A stretch of DNA of 64,000 nucleotides from Peteryoungia ipomoeae (lineage in GTDB: Bacteria; Pseudomonadota; Alphaproteobacteria; Rhizobiales; Rhizobiaceae), in the NCBI RefSeq assembly GCF_004912165.1, contig NZ_STGV01000001.1, positions 372,001 through 436,000 on the forward strand, in the 5' to 3' direction. This document shows, piece by piece, positions 8,801-16,320 of this stretch. The position numbers and the translations under genes are program-made. The notes beneath the pieces were generated by a model. The model did not search any database and was not told the origin of the DNA. It was given only the letters and a program-made list of their open reading frames with translations. The first letter of the stretch is position 1; each line of letters opens with the position of its first letter.

Positions 8801-11400
8801 CCGGCGGTGCCGCGGAGACGATCGTCAAGCATGCGGCTTGAGTCGTCGATCGCCTTTCTCAGGGCTTCCTCACGGTCCTCAAGGCTCATTTCGAGCATGC
8901 TCGTGCTCGCGGCCAGCGAAGCGCCGATGGTGGTGCCATGCTCACTCAAGGTGTTCTCGATCGCCTCATGGGCACCCGAGAGGGTCTCAGCCAAATTGCG
9001 CTGTCCATCGCCAAGCGTCAGCGCGATGGCCTCCGAGCGATCTTCGAGAATACTGCGGATCTGGTCATGCGTGCTCACCAGGCGCTCATCGATATCGACG
9101 ACACCCGTGGTGATCGTGTCGACGATCTTGCCGGTGTTTTCGCCGAGGGTGCGCGACAATGTCGTCTGGGCGTCTTCGAGCGTGGCAGCGAGATAGCTGG
9201 TATGCCCTGCAAGCGACAGATCCAGGCGTTCCTGATTTTCGGTGAATGCCGTGCGGATCACATCGACCTTGCCGGCAAAGGCTTCATCGATGCGCTTGTC
9301 AGCATCGGAAACGCTCTCGATAATGGCCGAAGCGCGCTGGTCAAGGCTCTCATCAAGACGGCGCTGGCTATCGGTCAGCGTCTGCGCCAGATCGGCGCTG
9401 CGCGCCGTCAACGAAAGATCCAGCTCAAGGCTCTTCGTCTCGAGCGTGTCGGCGATCTCGCTGCTCTTGTTCTCAAGCATCGAGGCAATGCCGCGGGTCT
9501 TGGCGTCAAGCGTTTCGGCGAGCCGTGCCTGGTTGCCCTCGAGCGCATTGATGACGCCATCGGTCCGGCTGGTGAGGACGTCTTCGAAACGGGTCTGGTT
9601 GTCGGTCAGGGCGTTGGTCAGCGCGCCGCCACGCTCCTCAAGAACCTCCTCGATGCGCCGTTTGGCATTTTCGAGACCTTCAGTCAGCGACTGTGCCCGG
9701 GCCGACATGGCATCGGCAATCTCTTGCGCGCGACCGGAGAGGGTCTCGTCCAGCATGGTCTGATTGGTATCGAGGCTCAGCGCCATTGCCAGCGACTGTT
9801 CCGTCAGCGTGGTGCCAAGGCGCTCGATGCTGGAGGTCAGAATGCCTTCGATGGATTCGGAGCCGCCATTTACCGTTTCGTTGATCCGCGCAAGGCTTTC
9901 CATCAGCTTGCTATCGAGGCTGCCGGCGCGCTGATCGAAGGCGCTGGCAAACTCGGCAACGCGATCGTCAAAGGTTGCGTTGATCTGGCCAATGGTGGTC
10001 TGGAAGCGATCTTCAAACAGGCCCGAGCGCAGATCGAGGTCAACAAGCGCGTCATCGGCGCTGGCCTGCAGGCTCTGGCGGAAGCTCTTGCCACGTTCTT
10101 CAAGCGACAGGTTGAGCGTCGACAGGACGGTGTCAAGCGAGCTGGTGATCGTCGTTTCGCCGGTCTTCAGGCTCTCGGCGATGTCGCGGGTGCGCTCGAG
10201 CAAGGTATCGTTCAGCTGACGCGCGCGGTCGTGCAGGGCGGCATTGAGCTTTTCGGTATTGGCGTCGAGCGTGGAGGCACGCGTTTCGAATTCGGTCAGC
10301 AATTCGCGACCCCGCGAGCTCAAGGTGTCTGTCAACGTCTTGAGCTGGCTGTCGAATTCGGTGGAAAGCGAAAGGCCTGACGCGCCCAGCGTCTGGACCA
10401 TGTTCTCGGTCTTGTGGTCGAGCAACGAGCCAAGCGCGCTCACCGCCGCATTGGATTTCTCCATCAGCACAGCTGCACGCGTGTCGATCATCGAGGCGAA
10501 AGCCTCGCCGGATGTCTGCAAGCGCACGGAAATTTCTTCCGTGGCGAGCGACAGGTCTTCCTTCAGCTGGTCGTGTGCTCCAACAATCGAGGAGCGGATA
10601 CGTTCTGCGTGATTGACGATGGCGTCGCGTTCGGCACCCAGTTCGTGCACCAGGCCGCGCACGCGCAGTTCGTTATCGGTGTAGCTGCGCTCGAGGGCTG
10701 TGACTTCGGCGTGAACCAGTGCTTCGAGCTCGGTGGCGCGGGCAATGGTGCGCTCGATGCCTTCGTTCATGGCGGAGACTTCGCGCCGGACAGCCTGACC
10801 CACCGTCATGATGCGTTCTGTTGCGATTGTCTCCGGCTCTGAGAGACGCAGCGCCACCTCTGCCATGGAGCGGGCGGCATTGCGAAGGTCTTGTGCGCGG
10901 GCCATCATGACTGCGAACGCATAGAAAAGAAGGATCGGCAGAACGGTGCCGATGAAAATGGCGACAAGGCCAGGTGCAGCAAGGACTTCGGCAATGCTGT
11001 TGGCCTGCCAGATCGTTGCGCCATATATAAGTTGCGTGAGGCCCAGGGCGCCAAGCACCCAGAGCGCCGAGATCACGGTGGCATTTCTAATGGCATGGCT
11101 TACGGAGTTGCTCTCAAGCGAGCGCAGCAAAGCCGTCGGCGGCCGACGCGAAGCATCGTTGGCTGCGGCGAGGTTTGGAGACCGGGGCGACGGTTCTGCC
11201 GCATGCTCGCTCGCGCGTGCGGCCCGCTTTTCAGCTTTGGTCGCATTGCCCTGCGCTTGCTTGACTGTATCGGCTTCCTCCGAAACGCGAGACTTGCCGC
11301 CTTGAGACGGCGATGCCTCGTCTTCGAAGTCGATGCTCAGCGCCGCTTCCAGTGCTTGGAAAGCACTTTCATCGATCGAGTCTGACTTCTTGTTCGCCAT
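5863..11400 (-). CDS. Giant coiled-coil inner-membrane protein, growth-pole-ring (GPR/RgsE)-like
   Basis: An approximately 1845-residue protein. The N-terminal 100 residues are polar and disordered-looking. Two transmembrane helices follow at about 108-128 and 145-167. About 1500 residues of continuous helical, apolipoprotein/kinesin-like repeats come next, rich in ALDSRTTQI-, ETLDAKT- and SLEDRE-type units with 11-residue periodicity. An Ala/Pro/Arg-rich linker leads to a conserved-looking C-terminal domain of about 115 residues (around 1730-1845) with Trp-Arg-Arg-Tyr and Tyr-rich segments. Very large apolipoprotein-like membrane proteins of this plan are known in Rhizobiaceae (GPR of Agrobacterium, RgsE of Sinorhizobium), where they organise the growing pole; I infer homology from architecture and length only. 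ATG 11400 (protein begins MANKKSDSID) is preferred over upstream in-frame starts because GAGG precedes it. Monocistronic, with its own terminator. Confidence 0.8.
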   Translation of the reverse strand: MANKKSDSIDESAFQALEAALSIDFEDEASPSQGGKSRVSEEADTVKQAQGNATKAEKRAARASEHAAEPSPRSPNLAAANDASRRPPTALLRSLESNSVSHAIRNATVISALWVLGALGLTQLIYGATIWQANSIAEVLAAPGLVAIFIGTVLPILLFYAFAVMMARAQDLRNAARSMAEVALRLSEPETIATERIMTVGQAVRREVSAMNEGIERTIARATELEALVHAEVTALERSYTDNELRVRGLVHELGAERDAIVNHAERIRSSIVGAHDQLKEDLSLATEEISVRLQTSGEAFASMIDTRAAVLMEKSNAAVSALGSLLDHKTENMVQTLGASGLSLSTEFDSQLKTLTDTLSSRGRELLTEFETRASTLDANTEKLNAALHDRARQLNDTLLERTRDIAESLKTGETTITSSLDTVLSTLNLSLEERGKSFRQSLQASADDALVDLDLRSGLFEDRFQTTIGQINATFDDRVAEFASAFDQRAGSLDSKLMESLARINETVNGGSESIEGILTSSIERLGTTLTEQSLAMALSLDTNQTMLDETLSGRAQEIADAMSARAQSLTEGLENAKRRIEEVLEERGGALTNALTDNQTRFEDVLTSRTDGVINALEGNQARLAETLDAKTRGIASMLENKSSEIADTLETKSLELDLSLTARSADLAQTLTDSQRRLDESLDQRASAIIESVSDADKRIDEAFAGKVDVIRTAFTENQERLDLSLAGHTSYLAATLEDAQTTLSRTLGENTGKIVDTITTGVVDIDERLVSTHDQIRSILEDRSEAIALTLGDGQRNLAETLSGAHEAIENTLSEHGTTIGASLAASTSMLEMSLEDREEALRKAIDDSSRMLDDRLRGTAGTLTEQIRDAAGEITKSAQGFSGMVEQSVTGMTSRLDETSSRIELSLGTLEDRLRNGLDGVDARVNDAGEKFAARLDDKVSAIERIGEEASQRVSQVLTDGATKVADTFDSRTTEITSALDSRTTQITAALDSRTTQIAATIDSRTAQIAETFDSRTTQIDERLSTMDRALSVGLENVNKTIEGKAAGLAAALRSAVTDAARDLDTEAQRSVERLASSSTMLTEKLDESSAALSRTVEARSEELAKRISETQNRLAGQAAVVAETFSQAGDVIANKVSHAEALVSAQVSNLTGTLSDVSTTLEQRATAIRDAISGNAQELNASMDAVEKALEARGNSIRNVLDDRTRELNSMLSTRSAELSRLIDEKAVPVIETYAQTGRTAAEQISAAAAESADRLRAENQALVGAINERTERAVASLSNAENNLVASATQLIDRLGDSNAGIADVIEQAVSSISALDSRLDATASQFNETAGKATDLMSTSSRLLSDQLGRLSTVSGETLSQVSSIVGRFGDHTKVLGKASELLSAAQSNLVGTLEERQQALRELSVGLVKRSEEIETTMQGLGQMLEGAFERAEQRSGQLAGNLRQSVASSFSDIGQILTETEKRAQGTAATMRDALLSAEQEAHQSIEKTLSEAEQRSAALAERLRGGLSMSLNDIDHLLQEAGRRSDGAAATLREALRQAVDEAVTRFAGATDEIRRSAGDIRKELDMTREELKRGAFDLPEEAKENAAAMRRAVSEQIKALQDLSQLIGRTSQNLEISEPVAQRAVPQADIRRAAQAQVAAPARATETFALRSGVDATDNASPAAGRGEGGGWISDLLRAASRDEAAEAAPPRGAAATARPAAETAAAAPRQGDTRNPRHMVESLNSLSVDIARAIDHEASVDLWRRYQRGERDIFTRRLYTLKGQQTFDEIKRKYEREPEFRVAVDRYIADFEKLLGDVARTDRDKTITQSYLTSDTGKVYTMLAHAAGRFS
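8306..8503. repeat. 33-bp tandem repeat inside the giant coiled-coil gene
   Basis: The motif CTGTCGA (variants CTATCGA, CTGTCGAG) recurs exactly every 33 bp at 8339, 8372, 8405, 8438 and 8471, with a weaker unit before. Each unit encodes eleven residues of the form (L/F)DSRTTQI-x-x-x. Units are about 75-85 percent alike at DNA level, which suggests recent in-frame duplication of a hendecad. Confidence 0.85.
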
Positions 11401-11870
11401 AAGGTTACGCCTCGTTACACTCATTCTCGGTGACACTGAGAACCTGTCGCCCAGGCCGGGTGACACCGATCACACCTTCGTACACCGACTGCTCGTCCAC
11501 CGCCACAATGAACGCGGCATCTTTCATCCTCCAAACCGGCCAATTGTGTGGTGCCGGCAAGCAGGGCTAAATATTCTGCTTCCGTCGAGCGGGGCTCGCA
11601 ATCGCAGATCGCCCTTATCAACCGTATCGTAGTGGCACATCCGAGGTTTTTATACAATTAATGCGTTTTGACGCCAGTCTCGACCGCAATCGATGTTAAA
11701 CCAATCTCAACCTTGATTGACCGCGAAAAGCCTTTGTTCGCAGGGCTTTGCGTTTTGTTAACCATAAGGCCAGTTTTTTCTGTCCCGATACGGCACATTT
11801 AACGTTACGTCGCAACTGGTCCATTCAAAGTGGGGCATGAAATTAAACGTGGAAAACACAGGCTGGCCCC
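11401..11870. promoter_or_regulatory. Divergent intergenic region between giant coiled-coil gene and Hpt-like gene
   Basis: 470 bp with no convincing gene. Near the minus-strand gene, GTTACAC (11414-11420) and GTGACAC (11430-11436 and 11460-11466) form spaced direct repeats that could be an operator. Nearer the plus-strand gene, GTTAAACCA (from 11694) and TTAACCAT (11758-11765) resemble CtrA half sites of alphaproteobacteria, and AAAAGCCT/AGGGCTTT (11727-11749) can form a short hairpin. Both promoters must lie here, but I cannot place -35/-10 boxes with certainty. Confidence 0.4.
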
Positions 11871-12245
11871 ATGATTAATACCTCTTCGATTGCTTTTGAA
11901 GCGCCGCAACTGCTTGAAGTTGCATCCCGCCGCGGGAGTCGCCCCATCGATTTGCAGATTGTCAATTCGGCCGTGGACGGTGACAAGCTTCGGGAAATTC
12001 AATTGCTTGAGGGTTTTGCACGAAAGGCACGTAAGTGTCTGCGTGTGCTGGGGGAAGGGGCAACCGGTGCAGAGGTGAAGAAGGTTGTGACCGGACTGCG
12101 CAATGCGGCCCTCAGCATAGGGGCCATGCGTGTTGTCGGCGCGTTGGAAATCCTCGAAATGAAAGGCAATACAACAGATGCTCTGGCCAGTGTTGCCGCC
12201 TCCGTTCTGGAGGCTGAACTGTTCATCTTGAAGATCGCGCGCTGA
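11871..12245 (+). CDS. Small Hpt-fold-like protein lacking an obvious phosphorylatable histidine
   Basis: A 124-residue helical protein. The segment around residues 65-95 (VTGLRNAALSIGAMRVVGALEILE) has the spacing of a histidine phosphotransfer domain (xxHxLKGxAxxxGAxxL), but the histidine and lysine positions read Leu-Arg. It could be a degenerate Hpt domain that binds a response regulator without carrying phosphate, or an unrelated four-helix protein. The start ATG 11871 is preceded by only a weak Shine-Dalgarno (CAGG). It is followed 117 bp later by the ferredoxin gene. Function is unknown; the Hpt assignment rests on this one pattern. Confidence 0.6.
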   Translation: MINTSSIAFEAPQLLEVASRRGSRPIDLQIVNSAVDGDKLREIQLLEGFARKARKCLRVLGEGATGAEVKKVVTGLRNAALSIGAMRVVGALEILEMKGNTTDALASVAASVLEAELFILKIAR

Positions 12246-12362
12246 TCTACCCCTTCTCAAGCCGGTTGCTTCGCCCCATCTGAGGGGCAGGCGTGTTGAC
12301 CTCCGTTTTGAATTGGGGGATGACAGCGCCCGTGCGAATGCAAGCGGAGCAACGAATTTCAC

Positions 12363-12683
12363 ATGTCAAACATCACGATCGTCGCCTTTGACGGTACACG
12401 CTTCGACCTTTCAGTGCAGGATGGCTCCACCGTCATGGAGAACGCGGTCCGCAATTCCGTTCCTGGGATTGATGCGGAATGTGGTGGTGCCTGTGCCTGT
12501 GCGACCTGTCATGTCTATGTTGATGATGCCTGGGCGTCGAAGGTCGGTAGTCCTTCGCCCATGGAGGAGGATATGCTGGACTTTGCCGTCGATGTCCGCC
12601 CGACGTCGCGTCTGTCCTGTCAGATCAAGGTGTCGCCGGATCTTGATGGTCTGGTCGTGCACGTCCCCGAGCGGCAGGGCTAA
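12363..12683 (+). CDS. Adrenodoxin-type [2Fe-2S] ferredoxin
   Basis: A 106-residue ferredoxin. Cluster ligands are C40, C46 and C49 in the block [11 protein letters not shown] (C-x5-C-x2-C), with the fourth ligand C86 in RLSCQIKV. The MEEDMLDF motif at 67-74 and the ending with RLSCQI are typical of the vertebrate-like/Isc ferredoxin class, which feeds electrons to Fe-S cluster assembly or to P450/heme-O systems. Start ATG 12363 is preceded by GGAG at 12347. It is not in an isc operon here; neighbours give no partner. Confidence 0.93.
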   Translation: MSNITIVAFDGTRFDLSVQDGSTVMENAVRNSVPGIDAECGGACACATCHVYVDDAWASKVGSPSPMEEDMLDFAVDVRPTSRLSCQIKVSPDLDGLVVHVPERQG

Positions 12684-12732
12684 GCCGCTTGAAGGCCCTT
12701 TAGTCCAGGGCTCAGCATTTACCTTTGCGACG

Positions 12733-12768
12733 AAAAAAGCCCCGCTCTCGCCTTGACGAGAGCGGGGC
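12733..12768 (-). terminator. Intrinsic terminator of the candidate sRNA
   Basis: A perfect 12-bp stem, GCCCCGCTCTCG (12739-12750) with CGAGAGCGGGGC (12757-12768), loop of six, followed on the minus strand by six T (plus-strand A6 at 12733-12738). On the plus strand no T-run follows, so it is oriented to end minus-strand transcription, though its stem could also protect the ferredoxin mRNA end. Confidence 0.85.
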
Positions 12769-12850
12769 AAGTGGGCGCATAGCCAAGCAGGCGAGGGAGG
12801 AAGCACCTGCGGCACCAGAACGCGCCTGGGAGAGAAATCTGTCAGAATAT
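12733..12850 (-). ncRNA. Candidate trans-acting sRNA with anti-Shine-Dalgarno loop (alpha-r14/cuckoo-like)
   Basis: On the minus strand a hairpin GCAGGTG/CGCCTGC (plus-strand 12787-12810) exposes a ten-base loop reading CTTCCTCCCT, which is complementary to ribosome binding sites. It is followed 18 bases later by a GC-rich intrinsic terminator with a T6 tail. No ORF fits. Rhizobial alpha-r14 (NfeR1-type) and Rhodobacter CcsR RNAs are about 100-120 nt and present CUCC-type anti-SD loops before a terminator, so this candidate fits their plan. The 5' end is a guess; I could not identify a clear promoter near 12850-12900. The RNA ends about 240 bp beyond the DUF922 stop, so an independent transcript is more likely than a 3' UTR. 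Confidence 0.5.
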
Positions 12851-13090
12851 CTGCAATTGGTGACAATCTTATTTCAGTCGTTGCGTAAGTTCTACACTGA
12901 TAAATTGCAGGTTATTCACGAGGCGTTTGGAAAGCTTCGGGCAAGCCACTGAAATTGTGGTCCAAGCGCCATCGCGCAAGTAGGATGACGATCGCAGGCG
13001 CTTCCTGCCGATCCGAGATCGCGTCCGCGCCGGAAAGCCCAACAAAAGCAAATAGCCAAATTGTTTCCGGCGGTGCTCGCCGAAAATGGT

Positions 13091-13714
13091 CTAACGCTGT
13101 TCTCGTTGCTGGGCACGGTAGCGCAGGATGCGGATCATGCGCTCCTCAAAGTTTTTCGATTCGACGCGATCAAACTGCATCTGGGCGCGGTCGTGATTGG
13201 CCGTGACCATGTCGGTGATGGCTGCGACCTTGTCCTGGAGCCGATCGCAGCTGTTTTCCGGTCTTAGCCGTTTCAATCTGGATTCAAGCTCGCGGGCATG
13301 CTGTCTGGCAATCTCGGCATGGCGTTCTTCGTGCCGCTTTATGTCGGCAGACAGCGAATCCCAGATGAGCCCCAACCCACTTGGCGCCTTGCTGCGGTTC
13401 TTCCAGCGCGGCAGGATGAGCTTGGTTTTGAGCGTGACGGTTGCGTCTTCAATCGCGCAGCGTCCGCCGCTGCTGGAATAGGTAACGTCACCGCCGAACT
13501 GGATCTGCGTTGCGCCGGGATGTCGACCGCCCGTCGATTGCGTGAGCGGCCCCTTCTTCGAAAGCTCTGCATCAATTTCGGCGGCGGTGCGGCCACCGAT
13601 ATCGAAATAGGTGATTGTTTTCTTGATCCGGGTTTCTGCGTTTGCCGCAGTGATGGTGCTCAAAAGCAAAGGTCCGCCCAGCACGATGGCCGCAAGGCGA
13701 CTTATTCTCTTCAT
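13091..13714 (-). CDS. DUF922-family secreted protein, predicted Zn-dependent peptidase
   Basis: A 207-residue exported protein. An N-terminal signal peptide (MKRISRLAAIVLGGPLLL..., cleavage likely after ANA at 24-26) precedes a DUF922 domain with the motif HEERH at residues 128-132, which matches the HExxH-type zinc-peptidase signature of this family. A helical, charged C-terminus follows. The peptidase activity is a family prediction, not demonstrated. ATG 13714 is chosen over an upstream in-frame start because the signal peptide begins there. The gene is divergent from folP. Confidence 0.82.
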   Translation of the reverse strand: MKRISRLAAIVLGGPLLLSTITAANAETRIKKTITYFDIGGRTAAEIDAELSKKGPLTQSTGGRHPGATQIQFGGDVTYSSSGGRCAIEDATVTLKTKLILPRWKNRSKAPSGLGLIWDSLSADIKRHEERHAEIARQHARELESRLKRLRPENSCDRLQDKVAAITDMVTANHDRAQMQFDRVESKNFEERMIRILRYRAQQREQR

Positions 13715-13815
13715 TCTTTGATCCGCAATGTTGTAATCGCCAGGGCCTTCGGGCATAGCCGAGCACGAACCCTAATGCACTTTTGCAGCTTTTGCGCCAT
13801 TTCGACAGAGGGCCC

Positions 13816-14694
13816 GTGACGATCGACAGAAAGTTTTCCTGGAAGCTTGGCCAGGGCCGCCAGCTCGATCTCGGCGAACGCGGTTACCTGATGGCCATCG
13901 TCAACGTGACGCCGGATTCCTTTTCCGACGGCGGCCGATACCACCATGTCGATGCAGCCGTCGCCCATGGCCTTGCCTGCCTGGCGGAGGGGGCGACCAT
14001 TCTCGATATCGGCGGGGAATCGACAAGGCCGGGTGCCGAGGCGATCGATGCGCGCGAAGAACAAAGGCGTATCTTGCCGGTGATCGAGGCCTTGGCCTCC
14101 TCGACCGATGCCCTGATCTCCGTTGATACCTATCGTGCAGAGACAGCGATTGCCGCGCTCAAGGCCGGGGCTCATATCGTCAATGATGTCTGGGGTCTGC
14201 AGCGCGATCCGGAGATGGCTAATGTCATTGCAAAAGTCGGTGCGGGCGTCTGCATCATGCACACGGGACGCGACCGCAAGCGCCTTGCCGATCCGATCGC
14301 TGATCAGGTTGTATTCTTCGAGCACTCTCTCGCTGTCGCGGAAAAGGCGGGCATCGAACGGCAGTCCATCGTGCTTGATCCGGGTTTCGGTTTTGCGAAG
14401 GAGACGCCGGCCGACAATTGGTCGCTGATGGCGCGCATGAGCGAACTCGAGACGTTCGGGCTGCCGCTCCTGGTCGGGACCTCTCGCAAGCGCTTTCTCG
14501 GCGCGTTGACGGGGCGGGATGCTGCAGAGCGCGATGCTGCGACCGCTGCGACTACGGTGTTGATGAGAATGGCGGGGGCCTGCGTATTTCGTGTCCATAA
14601 TGTCGCTATGAACCGGGACGCTTTGCTGGTCGCCGATGCTATGCTTTCGGCGCGCCGTGGCGCGTATCACACTCAATCGGAGGGCGATGCCTGA
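13816..14694 (+). CDS. folP: Dihydropteroate synthase
   Basis: Joins 6-hydroxymethyl-dihydropterin diphosphate to p-aminobenzoate in folate synthesis. The TIM-barrel signature blocks are present: MAIVNVTPDSFSDGG near the N-terminus, ILDIGGESTRPGA, LISVDTYRAE, HIVNDVWG, a DPGFGFAKE block and LLVGTSRKRF. Length is about 292 residues, usual for the family. GTG 13816 is chosen since AGAGGG precedes it; TTG 13783 would add eleven residues. The DHPS GWNDVSG loop reads IVNDVWGL, normal for rhizobia as far as I know. First gene of folP-folB-folK. Confidence 0.95.
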   Translation: MTIDRKFSWKLGQGRQLDLGERGYLMAIVNVTPDSFSDGGRYHHVDAAVAHGLACLAEGATILDIGGESTRPGAEAIDAREEQRRILPVIEALASSTDALISVDTYRAETAIAALKAGAHIVNDVWGLQRDPEMANVIAKVGAGVCIMHTGRDRKRLADPIADQVVFFEHSLAVAEKAGIERQSIVLDPGFGFAKETPADNWSLMARMSELETFGLPLLVGTSRKRFLGALTGRDAAERDAATAATTVLMRMAGACVFRVHNVAMNRDALLVADAMLSARRGAYHTQSEGDA

Positions 14695-15067
14695 GATGCC
14701 GGCGATCTTCACCATTACTTTGAAGAATTGCGCGTTCTTCGCGCATCACGGGGTCTTCGCCGAAGAGGCGGTCCTGGGGCAGCGCTTCTATGTCGATGTC
14801 GAATTCGACGTCGATGCCGAGAGGGCCGCCGAAACCGACACGCTCGATGGCACGGTGCACTACGGAATTGCCTTTGAGGTGATTGAAGGGATCGTCACCG
14901 GTGCGCGCAAGCAATTGATCGAGGCGTTGGCGCTTGCCGTGGCGCGCGGGCTTCTTGATCGGTTTGAAGAAATTCTGCGCGTCAGGGTTACGCTGCGCAA
15001 GCCCAGCGCACCGATTGCCGGCGTTCTCGACTATGTGCAGGTGAGTGTTGAGCAGAGCAGAGTCTGA
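14687..15067 (+). CDS. folB: Dihydroneopterin aldolase
   Basis: A 126-residue aldolase that converts dihydroneopterin to hydroxymethyl-dihydropterin, the step before folK and folP. Hallmarks are FAHHGVFAEEAVLGQRFYVDV, the tyrosine in VHYGIAFEVI, and RVTLRKPSAPIAG, which carries the catalytic lysine region. It overlaps the end of folP by 8 bp; the Shine-Dalgarno GGAGGG (14679-14684) lies inside folP. ATG 14696 (MPAIFTITL) is an equally possible start with better spacing from that site. Confidence 0.93.
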   Translation: MPEMPAIFTITLKNCAFFAHHGVFAEEAVLGQRFYVDVEFDVDAERAAETDTLDGTVHYGIAFEVIEGIVTGARKQLIEALALAVARGLLDRFEEILRVRVTLRKPSAPIAGVLDYVQVSVEQSRV

Positions 15068-15068
15068 C

Positions 15069-15602
15069 GTGGGTACGCCCGAGCAGGAAACCCGCGACAT
15101 CGGCACCGTTGCGACGCTTGGTCTTGGCGGCAATCTCGGCGATCCGGTTGCCGCGATGGCGCAGGCAATCCGATGGCTTGACGCGGATTCGGATTGCCGT
15201 GTTCTCGATGTTTCGCGTCTCTATCGGACGCCGCCCTGGGGGAAAACCGATCAGGCGGATTTCTACAATGCATGCGTCAAGCTCGAAACCCGGCGGATGC
15301 CGCATGACCTGCTTGACCTGTGTCTTGAGATAGAGCGGCGGATGAAGCGCGTTCGATCCGAACGTTGGGGGCCGCGCACAATTGATATCGATATTCTAAC
15401 CTTCGGCTCGGTCGAGCTTGATAGTGATCGGTTGCATCTGCCGCATCCGCGCATGACGGAGCGTGCCTTCGTTCTGCTTCCGCTTGCCGATGTTGCTTGG
15501 GATCTTACGGTCAAGGGGCGGTCAGTCGATGCCTGGCTGCGTGACAGCGATCAGGCCGGCATTCGGGTCGAAAACGAAAGCCGCGCCTGGTGGCGCGGAT
15601 GA
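15069..15602 (+). CDS. folK: 2-amino-4-hydroxy-6-hydroxymethyldihydropteridine pyrophosphokinase
   Basis: HPPK transfers diphosphate from ATP to hydroxymethyl-dihydropterin. The family signatures are GLGGNLGDP near residue 18, SRLYRTPPWGKTDQ, FYNACVKLET, and RWGPRTIDIDILTF, which contains the metal-binding Asp pair. Start GTG 15069 lies one base after the folB stop, so the three folate genes form a tight operon. The C-terminal 20 residues are basic and variable. Confidence 0.94.
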   Translation: MGTPEQETRDIGTVATLGLGGNLGDPVAAMAQAIRWLDADSDCRVLDVSRLYRTPPWGKTDQADFYNACVKLETRRMPHDLLDLCLEIERRMKRVRSERWGPRTIDIDILTFGSVELDSDRLHLPHPRMTERAFVLLPLADVAWDLTVKGRSVDAWLRDSDQAGIRVENESRAWWRG

Positions 15603-15638
15603 TCATGCAGTGCTCAGAATTTTGGTTGAGGGCAGGCC

Positions 15639-16187
15639 CTAATCGATGGAGCGCGCCTGGGCCACGGCTTGGCGGTTGAGTTTCAGGCCGATGACCGGGA
15701 TCATCTGATCTTCAACCTTGACCGAAATCGTGATGTTCATCGAATCGTCTTCGTCGAGGCGTGCAACCATGGCGCCGCTCAGCTTGGCCCGGTTAATCCC
15801 CATGACGGCGCGATTGCCGGTGACCTGACCCGAGACGATGTCCAGGCCCTTGCCGTCGGCACCATCCAGAAACTGACCCTTATAGCCATCACCCATATTG
15901 GAAATGACCGCCGACATCGGCTGGCTGAACACGCCAACGCGGCAGGTGCCGTCGAGCTTCAGACCGGTCTCCTTACCGTTTGCCGCAAGCCCTGTCAGAT
16001 TGCAGGTGAATTTCGTTCCCTTGTATTTTCCGGCGACAATCTCGCCCGGGCCTTTCCAGACGCCGGCGACCGACTCGAAAAAGCGTTTGTCACGCGAGGA
16101 GGCCTCTGCAAAGCCGGCCGGCATAAGAGCGATTGCAGCGAGAAGTGCAGCGCAGCGACCGACTGTCGAAGTAAGAAGAATGGACAT
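15639..16187 (-). CDS. Conserved-type secreted protein of unknown function
   Basis: A 182-residue exported protein. The N-terminal signal peptide (hydrophobic core CAALLAAIALMPAGFA) is likely cleaved near AEA at residues 27-29. The mature domain is strand-rich, with a VWKGPGEIVAGKYKGTKFTC segment and two cysteines (in KFTCNL and DGTCRVG) that could form a disulfide. The pattern suggests a small beta-barrel, possibly lipocalin-like, but I do not recognise a named family. ATG 16187 has AAGG upstream. It is convergent with folK and transcribed alone. Confidence 0.75.
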   Translation of the reverse strand: MSILLTSTVGRCAALLAAIALMPAGFAEASSRDKRFFESVAGVWKGPGEIVAGKYKGTKFTCNLTGLAANGKETGLKLDGTCRVGVFSQPMSAVISNMGDGYKGQFLDGADGKGLDIVSGQVTGNRAVMGINRAKLSGAMVARLDEDDSMNITISVKVEDQMIPVIGLKLNRQAVAQARSID

Positions 16188-16320
16188 GGTTGAACCTTGC
16201 TACGAGAAACCAGAGAGCCAACGCTAAAATACCGGCAGAGTGGTTAATGCTTTCTTGCTTTAGCCGCTTGCGACATTGCAATCAATCGTCATGGATCACA
16301 ACGCCGAAATTGGCGCAAGG

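Noticed and set aside
5824..10380. Long plus-strand open frames opposite the giant coiled-coil gene, up to 480 codons
   Set aside because: They are antisense shadows caused by high GC and repeated codon patterns; their translations lack sensible domain features, while the minus-strand frame is one intact 1845-codon protein.
11726..11749. Short hairpin AAAAGCCT/AGGGCTTT as a terminator
   Set aside because: No gene ends nearby and the stem is short; it is more likely incidental within the promoter region.
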